A stretch of DNA of 57,295 bases from Bacteroidota bacterium (lineage in GTDB: Bacteria; Bacteroidota; Ignavibacteria; UBA10030; BY39): positions 1 through 57,295 of the forward strand of contig JAUXOG010000054.1 in assembly GCA_030682385.1 (NCBI GenBank), in the 5' to 3' direction. Made by a program: the position numbers and the translations under genes. This document shows positions 26,835 through 36,105 of this stretch, piece by piece; within the stretch, counting starts at the first letter, position 1, and every line of letters starts with the position of its first letter. The notes under the pieces were generated by a model. It was not told where the DNA came from. It saw only the letters and a list, made by a program, of their open reading frames with translations, and did not search any database.

Positions 26835-28538
26835 ATGTTTATACCGACTACAAAAGAAGAAATAAAGAAATTAGGCTGGAAAGAGTTGGATGTAATTCTG
26901 ATAAGTGGCGATACTTACATCGATAGCTCGTATAACGGCGCCGCCATCATCGGTAAACTGTTGATGAAATATGGATATAAGGTCGGAATTATTGCTCAAC
27001 CCGATTTAAAGTCGGATAAAGATATTACTCGACTCGGCGAGCCGAAATTATTTTGGGGAGTTACTTCGGGATGCGTCGATTCAATGGTAGCAAACTTTAC
27101 GGCAACAAAAAAAAGAAGACGAAGCGACGATTTTACACCCGGCGGTTTGAACACAAAACGACCCGACAGAGCAGTGATTGTGTATTCAAATCTAATCAGG
27201 CATCATTTTAAGAAAACTAAACCGATTGTTTTAGGCGGAGTTGAAGCAAGTTTGAGAAGAATTGCTCACTACGATTATTGGGACGATAAAATCCGGAAAC
27301 CAATTTTGTTGGATGCCAAAGCCGATTTTCTGGTTTATGGTATGGGGGAAAAACCGGTTTTAGAATTGGCTGAGAAACTTTCCAAGAATGAAACTCCGTT
27401 GGAAATTCGCGGGTTGTGTTATATATCGAAAGAACCGAAAGAAAAATTTTTACTCCTGTCTTCTTTCGAAGAGGTTGCTGCTGATAAAAAAAAGTTAATC
27501 GAGATGTTTCACACCTTCTATAACAACAATGATTCGTTAACGGCGAGAGGATTAAATCAAAAGTGTGCCGACAGGTATGTAATTCAAAATCCTCCTGCTC
27601 ACCAAAATACACAGGAAGAGCTTGATACAATTTATGACCTCGATTACGAGCGGGACGTTCATCCGTTTTACATAAAGGACGGAAAAGTAAAGGCGCTGGA
27701 AACAATTCGCTTTTCTATAACAACACACAGAGGTTGTTTCGGTGAATGTAATTTTTGTTCGATAGGTGTTCATCAGGGAGAAAATATTGTATCAAGAAGC
27801 GAAGCATCAATTTTGCGGGAAGCAGAAATTTTAACCGGTCTGCCCGGCTTCAAAGGATACATTCACGATGTTGGAGGACCGACGGCGAATATGTTTGGGA
27901 TGCACTGTAAAGTTAAGAAGCATACAGGTTTGTGCATCAATAAAAATTGTGCGTTCCCGCAAACCTGCAACGAATTAAACGTTAGCCACGAACCGCAAAT
28001 TAAATTACTCAAAAAAATCAGAAAGCTTGATGGCGTTAAGAAAGTTTTTGTAGCTTCAGGTTTGCGTTACGATTTGATAATCGACGATAAAAAATTTGGA
28101 AATGAATACATTCAGGAGTTAGCGGCTCATCACGTGTCGGGACAGATTAAAGTAGCCCCCGAACACACCGACAAAAATGTTTTGAAGTTAATGCGAAAAC
28201 CCGATACGAAATATTTGGAAGAATTTAAAAAACGGTTTGATAAAACAAACAAACAGATTGGGAAGAAACAGTTTTTAACTTATTACTTAATAGCCGCACA
28301 TCCGGGTTGCAGCGAGAACGATATGAAGAAATTAAAAAAATATGCAACCGAGGAACTTCATACAAATCCTGAACAAGTTCAGATATTTACGCCGCTGCCT
28401 TCAACTTATTCAGCATTAATGTATTATACTGAAATTGATCCCTTTACAGGTAATCGATTATTCGTTGAGAAAGAAATTGGGAAGAAAGAGAGACAGAAGA
28501 GAGCGGTGGTGAATGAAAAGGGAGAAGGCAGAAAATAG
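26835..28538 (+). CDS. YgiQ-family radical SAM protein
   Basis: A 567-residue radical SAM enzyme of the YgiQ/UPF0313 family. The N-terminal conserved region includes VILISGDTYIDSSYNGAAII, a B12-binding-like region, followed by the cluster motif TTHRGCFGECNFCSIG near residues 297-309, giving the C-x3-C-x2-C ligands. Further on, ASGLRYDL and the C-terminal QVQIFTPLPSTYSALMYYT are family signatures. It is shorter than the E. coli 739-residue protein because the C-terminal extension is missing, as in many bacterial members. The reaction is unknown. It is transcribed alone, converging on the restriction-methylase gene. Confidence 0.9.
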   Translation: MFIPTTKEEIKKLGWKELDVILISGDTYIDSSYNGAAIIGKLLMKYGYKVGIIAQPDLKSDKDITRLGEPKLFWGVTSGCVDSMVANFTATKKRRRSDDFTPGGLNTKRPDRAVIVYSNLIRHHFKKTKPIVLGGVEASLRRIAHYDYWDDKIRKPILLDAKADFLVYGMGEKPVLELAEKLSKNETPLEIRGLCYISKEPKEKFLLLSSFEEVAADKKKLIEMFHTFYNNNDSLTARGLNQKCADRYVIQNPPAHQNTQEELDTIYDLDYERDVHPFYIKDGKVKALETIRFSITTHRGCFGECNFCSIGVHQGENIVSRSEASILREAEILTGLPGFKGYIHDVGGPTANMFGMHCKVKKHTGLCINKNCAFPQTCNELNVSHEPQIKLLKKIRKLDGVKKVFVASGLRYDLIIDDKKFGNEYIQELAAHHVSGQIKVAPEHTDKNVLKLMRKPDTKYLEEFKKRFDKTNKQIGKKQFLTYYLIAAHPGCSENDMKKLKKYATEELHTNPEQVQIFTPLPSTYSALMYYTEIDPFTGNRLFVEKEIGKKERQKRAVVNEKGEGRK

Positions 28539-28575
28539 TTGGCAATTGGCAGTAGGCAGTTTGCAGTTGGTAGCT
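28539..28575. repeat. Short imperfect tandem repeat of (T)TGGCAGT
   Basis: Five imperfect units such as TTGGCAAT, TGGCAGT, AGGCAGT, TTGCAGT and TGGTAGC fill the space between two convergent stop codons. Such GGCAGT strings are frequent in Bacteroidota-type intergenic DNA. Confidence 0.55.
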
Positions 28576-31500
28576 AAACGAGTGTTAAAAGTTTTTCCTC
28601 TACATCATCATAAATCTTATCAACTTGATTTTGGATTTCGATAGTGTAACTTAATGCCGTGATAATTTTGCAATAGGTTTGAACTTCATCTAACGATAAC
28701 TTCCGGCTTTTACGGTCTTTTAACCATTTCTCGCAAACTTTATAACCGCCAATTTGATATTCCCACACTTCAGGTTTCACGCCGCTAAAAAATTGAAATG
28801 CGTTGATGTTTACACGTTTGGTTTTTGGATCGTAAGTTACTTTTTCGATTTCTGAATCGCCCGAACCTTCAAATTTTGAGACGGGTTTGTTTAATAACTT
28901 TGAGTTCAGAAGATGAAGCCCGGCTAATTTTTCACCTAAACTTGAAAGTTTTTGAAATAATTTGTAATCGGAGGTGATTGGAATCTTTGGGAAATCGATT
29001 TTTAAAAACTCCGCGTATTTTTTTCTGTAAACAGTTGAATACATTACGCCGTAAACATAATAAAATATCTGTTCCGGAGTCGGAGTTTTTTTATAAGTGA
29101 TTTTTAATTGCTCAATAAGTGCTTTTGAAATATTGGATATCCGGGTTTCGTATTCTGCTTCGGGTTCAAAAAGAAGTAAAACATTTTTCAAAGTTTTTCT
29201 TTTTGGATTATTCTTATGACCATATAAATATAACGGGAAAATATAACCGGTTTCTTTTGTTCTTATAGAAACACAACAAATGTCTGCGATATTATTTGTA
29301 ATAAAAGCGTGCGAAAATTCTTCTACTGCTAATTGTCGCGTTACACACAGTCCGATATTTGGTTTTAGGAAATGTTTCATTATTTCATATCTATCTCTAT
29401 CGATAAGTTCTGATTTATAACAAATATTTCGGTTATCGAAGGGACGATATGTATATGGGCGTATGAATTCTTGTAGATTTGTGTCTTTTAATATTTTTCG
29501 TACATTACTCAATTTAAAATCTGTAGTATCGGTTAAACCCAAAGATTTTTTTACAATCGCATCTTCCAAATTACTTGTAAAAGTCCTAATTCGTTGTTTT
29601 ATTTCTTCTTCTGTGAATCCAATTACAAAATGGTCGCGATGCGTTTTTACACCGCTCGAATTTTCTATAAAAATATCCTTCACCGAAACAAACTTATTGT
29701 AACGTCTTGATTGAGCAAAATCTTTCTGAACAAAAAAATAATATGGTTCGGTTGGAGTTAGCTTCTTCCATTTTGTTGTATCTGTGTTGTTCTTTTCTAA
29801 GTAATCGTATTTTTTATCCCTCAATCCATAAACATCTTGATAAAAAACTTTCCCAAGTTCGTCCGATTTTTGATGCTTTACAAAAATTGAAATTGTTACA
29901 CCTTGCATAATATCAAATATGTTTTCGTCTTTACTTCCATCCGGACTTGTTTCGCCGATGCGGCTGCTTCCGTGTAAATTCAGTATGTAAATTTCGTTGA
30001 AACTTTCCAACAATCTTTTCCGCATCCCGCGATGAATCAAGCCTGATAAATACGAGTTGTTCGTAATCATTCCAATTACACCGAAGCCGGCTTTCTCAAT
30101 TTTCCATTGTGCAAAGCGTATAAACTTAATGTAGTCGTCCGAAAGCGGCTGTATGTTCCGCTCGCTTCTGACATCCTTCTTGTAGATCTCCATTTCTTTT
30201 TCGATAAAAGCCGATTTGTTCAGCGAACTGACTGAGTAGGGCGGGTTTCCAACGATAACCAATATCGGCTGTTCCTTTTTAACTTTTGCTGCAAGATGCG
30301 ATTCTTCCGAAATTGCCGACATACCCGGTAAATTTATCTGTGCTAACTCTTCCATCTCTAATGTATTTGTTAGATACAGTTTGAACCTGTCGCTTTCCTG
30401 CAAATGATAACCGAGTTCGTCTAACAGAAATCCCATTTTGAGATGACCAACAGCATACGGGGCCATCATTAATTCGAGAGCATAAAAATTTTGAAGAATA
30501 TGTTCCTGAATAAATTTATTTTTACCGCCAGCGCCGTATTTATTTTGAAATTCAGTAACTGCTTGTTTTGTTGCCTCAGCCAAAAATGTAAGCGTTCCGG
30601 CTGCGGGATCCAGCACAGTAATATTTTTAGATGCAAGCCCATCCGGTTTATTAAAGTTTCCCTGAAGAATATTATGAACAGAATGAACAATGTATTTTAC
30701 AACCGGTTCGGGAGTGTAATAAACTCCGCGGGTTTCACGCACCGACGGATTGTATTCACTCAAAAATGTTTCGTAAAAATGAACAATCGGGTCGGAGCCT
30801 TTGCCGTTTGAAAAATATTCGTGCAGGATTTTTCCGACATCGGCTACATTAAGTATGTTTGCAATTTCGTCTATCGTCCATTCCATTTGTTTCGGAACAT
30901 TGCCTAAAGAAATGAATTGGAAAACTTCCCGCAATATACCAATCGTGCGGGGAATGTATTTGAGTGCGAGTTCACGGTTGAAATCGCCCTCACATCTCGT
31001 TCGTGCGGCAAACAAACCATAAGTTACCGTTTGTGAATATAAGTCGGCAAATTCAGCTTTGGTTAAACCCGCATTCAGTGTTTGTTTGAATGCTTCGTAG
31101 AATCCGCTCAAGTAACCTGTTTTTGGTTCTTCCTCTAATTGATGTATGATTACTTCTTCGTGCAGGAAACGTGTCCGCTTTGCAAGGTCAACAGCTAACG
31201 ACTTTGCCGTAAAACGCTGCGGCTGACTAAACGAGAAAAACTTTTCTAATAACTCGTAAAACTCTTTTTCGTTTTCTACAACCGGAACAGTTTTTAGTTT
31301 TGTTAAAAGATATGGTCGGCTGATTTGAACTTTGTCGATGAGTTGACCTTCACGATACAATCGAAATTCAAAAAAGTTTGTGAGTATTATGTTCGGGAAA
31401 GTGTATAAGTATCGCTTTAATTGTTCTGTAGTTTCGACCTGGTCTAAATTTTCGATAAGCGGTTGTTTTGCTTCAATGTAGCCGGTTATGTGAAATTTGC

Positions 31501-31690
31501 CGTCCCAAATTCTGAAGTCGGGGTTTCCGGCTTCGGTTGGTTTTGGCAAGACTGTAATATGAACCAATTTCTTTTTTGCGGATTTTGCAAAATCCTGAAG
31601 GAGATTTTCCAAAGCACCATAGAAGCTTTCTTCCCGTGCATCGCCCCGGTTTGAGATTTCGAATATATTTTGGAGATATAGTTTGAGCAT
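28574..31690 (-). CDS. Type ISP/IIG-like restriction-modification enzyme without helicase
   Basis: A 1038-residue single-chain enzyme. The N-terminus has a PD-(D/E)XK-like nuclease: D58 in GNPDFRIWDG and E73-A-K75 in YIEAKQP. A helical linker leads to an N6-adenine methyltransferase core, with SAM motif LDPAAGTLTFLAEA near residue 365 and catalytic NPPY in IVGNPPYSVSS near 482. The C-terminal 350 residues match the target-recognition region of type ISP enzymes (LlaGI group), including PYTYRPFDNRNICY and YDPKTKRVNIN. Type ISP enzymes carry a helicase of several hundred residues between nuclease and methylase; it is absent, so cleavage would be type IIG-like. Recognition site unknown. Confidence 0.88.
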   Translation of the reverse strand: MLKLYLQNIFEISNRGDAREESFYGALENLLQDFAKSAKKKLVHITVLPKPTEAGNPDFRIWDGKFHITGYIEAKQPLIENLDQVETTEQLKRYLYTFPNIILTNFFEFRLYREGQLIDKVQISRPYLLTKLKTVPVVENEKEFYELLEKFFSFSQPQRFTAKSLAVDLAKRTRFLHEEVIIHQLEEEPKTGYLSGFYEAFKQTLNAGLTKAEFADLYSQTVTYGLFAARTRCEGDFNRELALKYIPRTIGILREVFQFISLGNVPKQMEWTIDEIANILNVADVGKILHEYFSNGKGSDPIVHFYETFLSEYNPSVRETRGVYYTPEPVVKYIVHSVHNILQGNFNKPDGLASKNITVLDPAAGTLTFLAEATKQAVTEFQNKYGAGGKNKFIQEHILQNFYALELMMAPYAVGHLKMGFLLDELGYHLQESDRFKLYLTNTLEMEELAQINLPGMSAISEESHLAAKVKKEQPILVIVGNPPYSVSSLNKSAFIEKEMEIYKKDVRSERNIQPLSDDYIKFIRFAQWKIEKAGFGVIGMITNNSYLSGLIHRGMRKRLLESFNEIYILNLHGSSRIGETSPDGSKDENIFDIMQGVTISIFVKHQKSDELGKVFYQDVYGLRDKKYDYLEKNNTDTTKWKKLTPTEPYYFFVQKDFAQSRRYNKFVSVKDIFIENSSGVKTHRDHFVIGFTEEEIKQRIRTFTSNLEDAIVKKSLGLTDTTDFKLSNVRKILKDTNLQEFIRPYTYRPFDNRNICYKSELIDRDRYEIMKHFLKPNIGLCVTRQLAVEEFSHAFITNNIADICCVSIRTKETGYIFPLYLYGHKNNPKRKTLKNVLLLFEPEAEYETRISNISKALIEQLKITYKKTPTPEQIFYYVYGVMYSTVYRKKYAEFLKIDFPKIPITSDYKLFQKLSSLGEKLAGLHLLNSKLLNKPVSKFEGSGDSEIEKVTYDPKTKRVNINAFQFFSGVKPEVWEYQIGGYKVCEKWLKDRKSRKLSLDEVQTYCKIITALSYTIEIQNQVDKIYDDVEEKLLTLV

Positions 31691-31791
31691 GATTAAGCGT
31701 GAGCCAATTTACTAAATGAGTGCGAATAATACAAATATCTCCCATTTTTGAGTAATAATCAAAGTATTTAAAAATTTTCTGAACGTTTTCC

Positions 31792-31820
31792 TTGACTTTA
31801 CAAAAAATTTAACTTAATTT
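31792..31820 (+). promoter_or_regulatory. Candidate promoter for the FG-GAP protein gene
   Basis: TTGACT (31792-31797) and TAATTT (31815-31820) are separated by 17 bases in an otherwise gene-free stretch, about 50 bases before the start codon. Confidence 0.4.
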
Positions 31821-31872
31821 AAAGGCAAGATTTAACTAAATAAAATGTTAAACTTTTAAAGCGGGGTGCTCT

Positions 31873-33858
31873 ATGTTAATGAAGATGAATTATTCAATAC
31901 TAAAATTCTTGCTTTTACTGTTAGTATTATTATCGCATGCACAACTCATGTGGGGAGAGGACAATTTTACTTCCACTGAAATGCAACAACATTTCTTTGT
32001 TGAATCGACATACCTAGATACTACAACATTCACAGATATCGACGCTCAACTTATCGGCGGATTTTTCAGTTCCGTTGTGTGGGGTGATTATGATAATGAT
32101 GGCGACCTCGACCTTCTTGTAAATGGATCAACCGATACAGATAGTATGTATGCAAAGATTTATCGGAACGATGCGGGAGTGTTTGTCGATATCAATGCAC
32201 CTCTTGTTGGAGTTCAGTCGGCACACGCTGAATCATGGGTGGATTTTGATAATGACGATGACCTCGATCTGATAATTCAAGGTGCAACAGGTCCAAATAA
32301 TTATCAACCGATAACAAAGATTTATCGTAACGATACGGGAAGCTTTGTTGATATAAACGCCGGACTTCCCGGAGTTGTTTATGGTTCAACTTCGTGGGGC
32401 GATTATGACAACGATGGCGATTTAGATTTGTTACTGACAGGTTCTCCGGATGGCGGAGGTTCCTTTATCTCTCACATCTATCAAAATAATAATGGTTCGT
32501 TTGTAAATATTGATGCAGGGCTTCCGGGTGTTTGGGGAAGTTCGTCTGCATGGGTTGATTACGACAATGACGGCGATTTAGATATTTCACTTAGCGGCTA
32601 CGGTGATCGGGGTGTTACGAATCTATTGTTCCGAAACAATGATAGAGTATTTACAGTCTTTGATGCTCAATTTGCTCGTGCTAACAGCGGAGCAATGGCT
32701 TGGGGTGATTATGATAACGACGGCGATTTAGATTTATTATATACAGGTTTGTTAATAAATGGCGGTGGAACATTCACGACAATTTACCGGAACGATAGTG
32801 GAAGCTTTGTTGATATTAGACCCCAATTAGTAAATGTTATGGCGAGTGCAGTCGCTTGGGGCGATTATGATAACGATGGTTTGCTTGATATCCTTATTTC
32901 CGGGGCAACAAAATTTTTACCGGGAATGGCAAAGATGTCAATTCATGAAATTATGGTGGCTCTCTCTAAAGGAGGTGGACCTTATATTACAGATCCCGTA
33001 ACGAAGGTATATCATAATGATGGTGGGACATTTTCTGAAGTAAACGTTCAACTACCAGGTTTGCATAACTGTGCTGTTGGTTGGGGGGATTTCGATAACG
33101 ATGGTGATCTCGATATTGCTCTTACCGGAGGAACAAGTCATACAACACAATTTAAACCTTATCTTCCTATCACCAAAATTTTTCGTAATAATGGAGGGAC
33201 AAATGTATATACAAAGAATGCTAAACCAAGTGTCCCGGATGGGTTAAAGGCTGAGATGCAAGAGCAAACTATTATACTAACATGGAATCGGTCAACCGAC
33301 GATCACACACCTCAGAACGGTATAATATATAACCTCCGCTTAGGTACAACCAATTCTGGTGTTCAACACTTCTCTCCCGTTGCAAATATAAGTACTGGTT
33401 ATCAACGTGTACCCAAATTGGCAAACGCACACCAACAGAATCAATGGAAAATCAAAAACCTACCGCGAGGAACATATTACTGGAGTGTTCAAGCTATAGA
33501 TAATAGTTATTCCGGTTCGCCTTTTGCTAATGAACATACTTTTACCGTTACATCAACAGGTGAAATCATAGATGGTAGTTTACCAAATGAATACTATTTG
33601 TTTCAAAATTATCCAAATCCCTTCAACCCATCAACTACTATAAGCTTCACATTAGCAGAGCAGTCAGTTGTATCTTTGAAAGTTTACAATCTACTCGGAC
33701 AGGAAGTTGCAACCCTAATTAACAACGAAGAATTAGGCGAAGGTGAGCAATCAATCAATTTTGTTGCCGATGGATTATCAAGCGGAGTGTATTTTTACAG
33801 GCTTTTGGTGAATAACGGTGAGTATCAAGATTTTAAGAAGATGGTTTATATAAAATAA
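31873..33858 (+). CDS. FG-GAP/VCBS-repeat surface protein with T9SS sorting domain
   Basis: A 661-residue secreted protein. A signal peptide (LKFLLLLLVLLSHAQ) is followed by about seven repeats built around WGDYDNDGDLDLL, each with a calcium-binding DxDNDGDxD loop, which together form an integrin-like beta-propeller (about residues 50-440). A fibronectin-type III-like domain begins at PSVPDGLKAEM. The last 90 residues are a type A sorting domain: FQNYPNPFNPSTTISF, VYNLLGQEVATL and SGVYFYRLL. Secretion across the outer membrane by the type IX system and surface attachment are expected. M1, M3 and M5 are possible starts. Confidence 0.9.
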   Translation: MLMKMNYSILKFLLLLLVLLSHAQLMWGEDNFTSTEMQQHFFVESTYLDTTTFTDIDAQLIGGFFSSVVWGDYDNDGDLDLLVNGSTDTDSMYAKIYRNDAGVFVDINAPLVGVQSAHAESWVDFDNDDDLDLIIQGATGPNNYQPITKIYRNDTGSFVDINAGLPGVVYGSTSWGDYDNDGDLDLLLTGSPDGGGSFISHIYQNNNGSFVNIDAGLPGVWGSSSAWVDYDNDGDLDISLSGYGDRGVTNLLFRNNDRVFTVFDAQFARANSGAMAWGDYDNDGDLDLLYTGLLINGGGTFTTIYRNDSGSFVDIRPQLVNVMASAVAWGDYDNDGLLDILISGATKFLPGMAKMSIHEIMVALSKGGGPYITDPVTKVYHNDGGTFSEVNVQLPGLHNCAVGWGDFDNDGDLDIALTGGTSHTTQFKPYLPITKIFRNNGGTNVYTKNAKPSVPDGLKAEMQEQTIILTWNRSTDDHTPQNGIIYNLRLGTTNSGVQHFSPVANISTGYQRVPKLANAHQQNQWKIKNLPRGTYYWSVQAIDNSYSGSPFANEHTFTVTSTGEIIDGSLPNEYYLFQNYPNPFNPSTTISFTLAEQSVVSLKVYNLLGQEVATLINNEELGEGEQSINFVADGLSSGVYFYRLLVNNGEYQDFKKMVYIK

Positions 33859-33894
33859 ATACAACACACAATTAACAATAAAAGGAGATATATA

Positions 33895-34440
33895 ATGAAA
33901 AAATTATTAGCAGTTTTTATTTTAATTGCAGCTCTATGCAACCCGATGGATGCGCAGTTTGTGAAAAATGAGAATTACATCGGTCCAAGTCTTGGTCTCT
34001 ATTTTTACGGTTCAACTCCAATTTTTGGTTTGAATTTTGAACACGCTATGGACACTGATCTCGGCGATGGCATACTTGGCATTGGTGGCATATTCCGATA
34101 CTGGAGTTGGAGTACAGACGAAGGGTATTATTATGATCAGTCGTGGGGTTGGACTTATACCGATATTATGATTGGTGTACAGGGCAATTATCACTTTAAG
34201 GTGGGCGATGGAAAGTTGGATCCATGGGCTGGACTTACATTAGCTTACGATGCTGCATCTGTAAAATATAAAGGTCCATCAGGTTTTAACTATTCAAGCC
34301 CAACATCAGGCGGATTATTTTTGGGCGCTAATGCCGGTGCTCGCTATTGGTTCTCGAAATCTATGAGCGTTGTAGCAAGAATCGGATTAGGTACACTTAG
34401 CTATTCTGCATTAGATATTGGAATAGACTTTAGACTTTAG
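33895..34440 (+). CDS. Small outer-membrane beta-barrel protein
   Basis: A 181-residue protein with a cleavable signal peptide (LLAVFILIAALCNPMDAQ) followed by eight or so alternating beta strands rich in Gly, Tyr and Trp, ending RLGLGTLSYSALDIGIDFRL with a terminal aromatic/leucine pattern suited to BAM insertion. It resembles OmpW/porin-like small barrels generally, but no subfamily can be named. An AAAGGAGATATATA ribosome-binding site precedes the ATG. It is 36 bases after the FG-GAP gene and probably co-transcribed. Confidence 0.75.
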   Translation: MKKLLAVFILIAALCNPMDAQFVKNENYIGPSLGLYFYGSTPIFGLNFEHAMDTDLGDGILGIGGIFRYWSWSTDEGYYYDQSWGWTYTDIMIGVQGNYHFKVGDGKLDPWAGLTLAYDAASVKYKGPSGFNYSSPTSGGLFLGANAGARYWFSKSMSVVARIGLGTLSYSALDIGIDFRL

Positions 34441-34443
34441 AAA

Positions 34444-34502
34444 ATTTATTTTTTGAGACTCGGCATAAGCAGCTAATTATGCCGGGTCTCAGAAATAATT
34501 TC
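34444..34502. terminator. Long hairpin between convergent genes
   Basis: GAGACTCGGCATAA (34455-34468) pairs with TTATGCCGGGTCTC (34477-34490) with one mismatch, and the stem can extend through flanking AT-rich sequence (ATTTATTTTTT with AGAAATAATTT). There is no clean T-run on either side, so it is a candidate bidirectional terminator only. Confidence 0.5.
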
Positions 34503-34512
34503 AAATATGTTC

Positions 34513-34872
34513 TTAGTCTTCGGTGGCTTTTAGCTCATTCATTTCATCAAGAAAAGCTACAGCTCTCCGCAGGTGTGGTATTACAATCGAGCCGCCGACC
34601 GTCAGCGCTACACTGAATATCTCGAACATCTCTTCATCAGTTACACCTTCCTTTTTGCATTCCATTATATGATAAGATACGCAATCATCGCATCGCAGTA
34701 CCATCGAAGATACAAGTCCTAACATCTCTTTTGTTTTTGTATCTAATTTTCCAGGCTCATAAGTAAGTGTATCCACACCGAAAAATCTTTTAATCGCCCG
34801 GTTATCAGCACCCAATATTCGTTCGTTCATCTTCTTGCGGAACGATTGAAATTCTTCTACACGTTTCGACAT
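34513..34872 (-). CDS. Carboxymuconolactone decarboxylase / AhpD-like protein
   Basis: A 119-residue all-helical protein of the AhpD/CMD superfamily. The redox motif is VLRCDDCVSYHI, a C-x2-C with the proton-relay His four residues later, which supports peroxidase-like or disulfide chemistry over a ring-decarboxylase role. ALTVGGSIVIPHLRRAV is the conserved oligomer helix. Its start codon overlaps the stop of the membrane protein gene upstream (TAATG). It is the last gene of the six-gene minus-strand operon. Confidence 0.85.
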   Translation of the reverse strand: MSKRVEEFQSFRKKMNERILGADNRAIKRFFGVDTLTYEPGKLDTKTKEMLGLVSSMVLRCDDCVSYHIMECKKEGVTDEEMFEIFSVALTVGGSIVIPHLRRAVAFLDEMNELKATED

Positions 34873-35435
34873 TATGGTCTTTCTTTAATAAATGCTGCAA
34901 TAACTAATCCGGCTAAAATCCAACCGATAATCAAATCAGCCGACATCGCAGTGGCATATTTGATTGGAAAATACATCCAGTTCCAGTTAGAAATATGAAT
35001 TGTGATAGATGCAAAAATTGCCAACACACCAACAAATGAAACCCGTGCGAAATAAGATTGTTTACTAGCCGTACTCCTCGATAAAATCCAGGCTGCCAAC
35101 ATTGCGGTGATTATGTTGATGATAGTGCCGTACAGAACATCCTTCATCATAGTCGGGTCGCCGCCGGTTGGATGAAAAAAAATCGTAACAATCGGTCCGC
35201 TTTTAATTTTATCCCGCCAAACTTTTTGTGCTTCTTCCGTTTGCGAGTCGGGCATAGCCGGTATCACATATACGCCCTCCTCCTTCATTGAATTTACAAA
35301 AATGTGAGAGAAGATTTCATCTTCCGGGCAACTCTTCATCGTGTCTTTGTGAAAATTTAGGCCCATCCAGGCAATAAAACCCCAGAGGGTGATAACGATA
35401 CCGCCGATTATTCCGGCAATAATAATTTTTTTCAT
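34872..35435 (-). CDS. Four-pass membrane protein of unknown function
   Basis: A 187-residue integral membrane protein. It starts with a membrane helix (IIIAGIIGGIVITLWGFIAWMGL), followed by a soluble loop of about 70 residues, then three more hydrophobic segments at roughly 98-118, 130-150 and 163-183. No motif is recognised. The loop sequence HKDTMKSCPEDEIFS and the conserved FFHPTGGDP may be extracytoplasmic. Tightly packed between a lipoprotein and the AhpD-like gene. Confidence 0.7.
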   Translation of the reverse strand: MKKIIIAGIIGGIVITLWGFIAWMGLNFHKDTMKSCPEDEIFSHIFVNSMKEEGVYVIPAMPDSQTEEAQKVWRDKIKSGPIVTIFFHPTGGDPTMMKDVLYGTIINIITAMLAAWILSRSTASKQSYFARVSFVGVLAIFASITIHISNWNWMYFPIKYATAMSADLIIGWILAGLVIAAFIKERP

Positions 35436-35449
35436 AAGTTCTCCTTTGT

Positions 35450-36097
35450 TTATTTTTTTTGAATTCCTTTTTCTGCAGATTCAACAGCTTCTTTCCAGCT
35501 ATCCGCTTGTTCGGGTGCCCTCTGAATTGTTCTGTTTGTTGCATCGCCGTCGGGACCATGCAGAAAATAGCGGCCACGATCTTCTGATTTAGAGCGTCCC
35601 GAAGTTTCAGCAGGTTTTGTTTCCGCAATACCTGAAATTTTGTTCAGTTCCTGTTTTGCCGGTTCTACAAATTTCTTCCAATTGAACGGGTCGTGTGCCG
35701 GCGGAGCTGTCGAAAAAAAACGAGTCAGGTCGGCGTTCGTTGTAGTTATGTACATTTTAATGTTCTCAACTGCATGTAAATATTGCTCTGCTAATATTTT
35801 AGTTTTTTCTTCAGGCATTTGTTCTATAAAACGGGCTTCTTGTATTTTTGAATCGAGAAGTTGTAACAGAGAATCTAATTCGTGCCGCTTGGTGTTGTAA
35901 GCGGTTTTCCACTCCTTTGTTTGTTTCTTCCGGGCGTAACGTGTTTCGCTTGCTTCAACTTGAAGTATAATATCGGATGTTTGAACTGCTAATTCGATAA
36001 TCCGTTTCTCCGATTCAGAAATCTTTTGTTCTTGGCTGCTGCATCCGGAAACTGAAATTAAAAAAACAAACAAGTATAACATTTTTTTGTAAAGCAT
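35450..36097 (-). CDS. Lipoprotein of unknown function
   Basis: A 215-residue lipoprotein. The signal sequence MLYLFVFLISVSGCSSQEQK carries a lipobox with Cys at about residue 19. The mature part is highly charged and helical, with ETRYARKKQTKEWKTAYNTK suggesting a coiled coil. Residues 160-205 are low-complexity and rich in Glu, Lys and Ser. No family recognised. Fourteen bases upstream of the membrane protein gene in the same operon. Confidence 0.65.
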   Translation of the reverse strand: MLYKKMLYLFVFLISVSGCSSQEQKISESEKRIIELAVQTSDIILQVEASETRYARKKQTKEWKTAYNTKRHELDSLLQLLDSKIQEARFIEQMPEEKTKILAEQYLHAVENIKMYITTTNADLTRFFSTAPPAHDPFNWKKFVEPAKQELNKISGIAETKPAETSGRSKSEDRGRYFLHGPDGDATNRTIQRAPEQADSWKEAVESAEKGIQKK

Positions 36098-36105
36098 TCT
36101 TTTCC

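Noticed and set aside
27217-27773. Minus-strand open frames inside the YgiQ gene
   Set aside because: They are out-of-frame shadows of a strongly conserved coding region.
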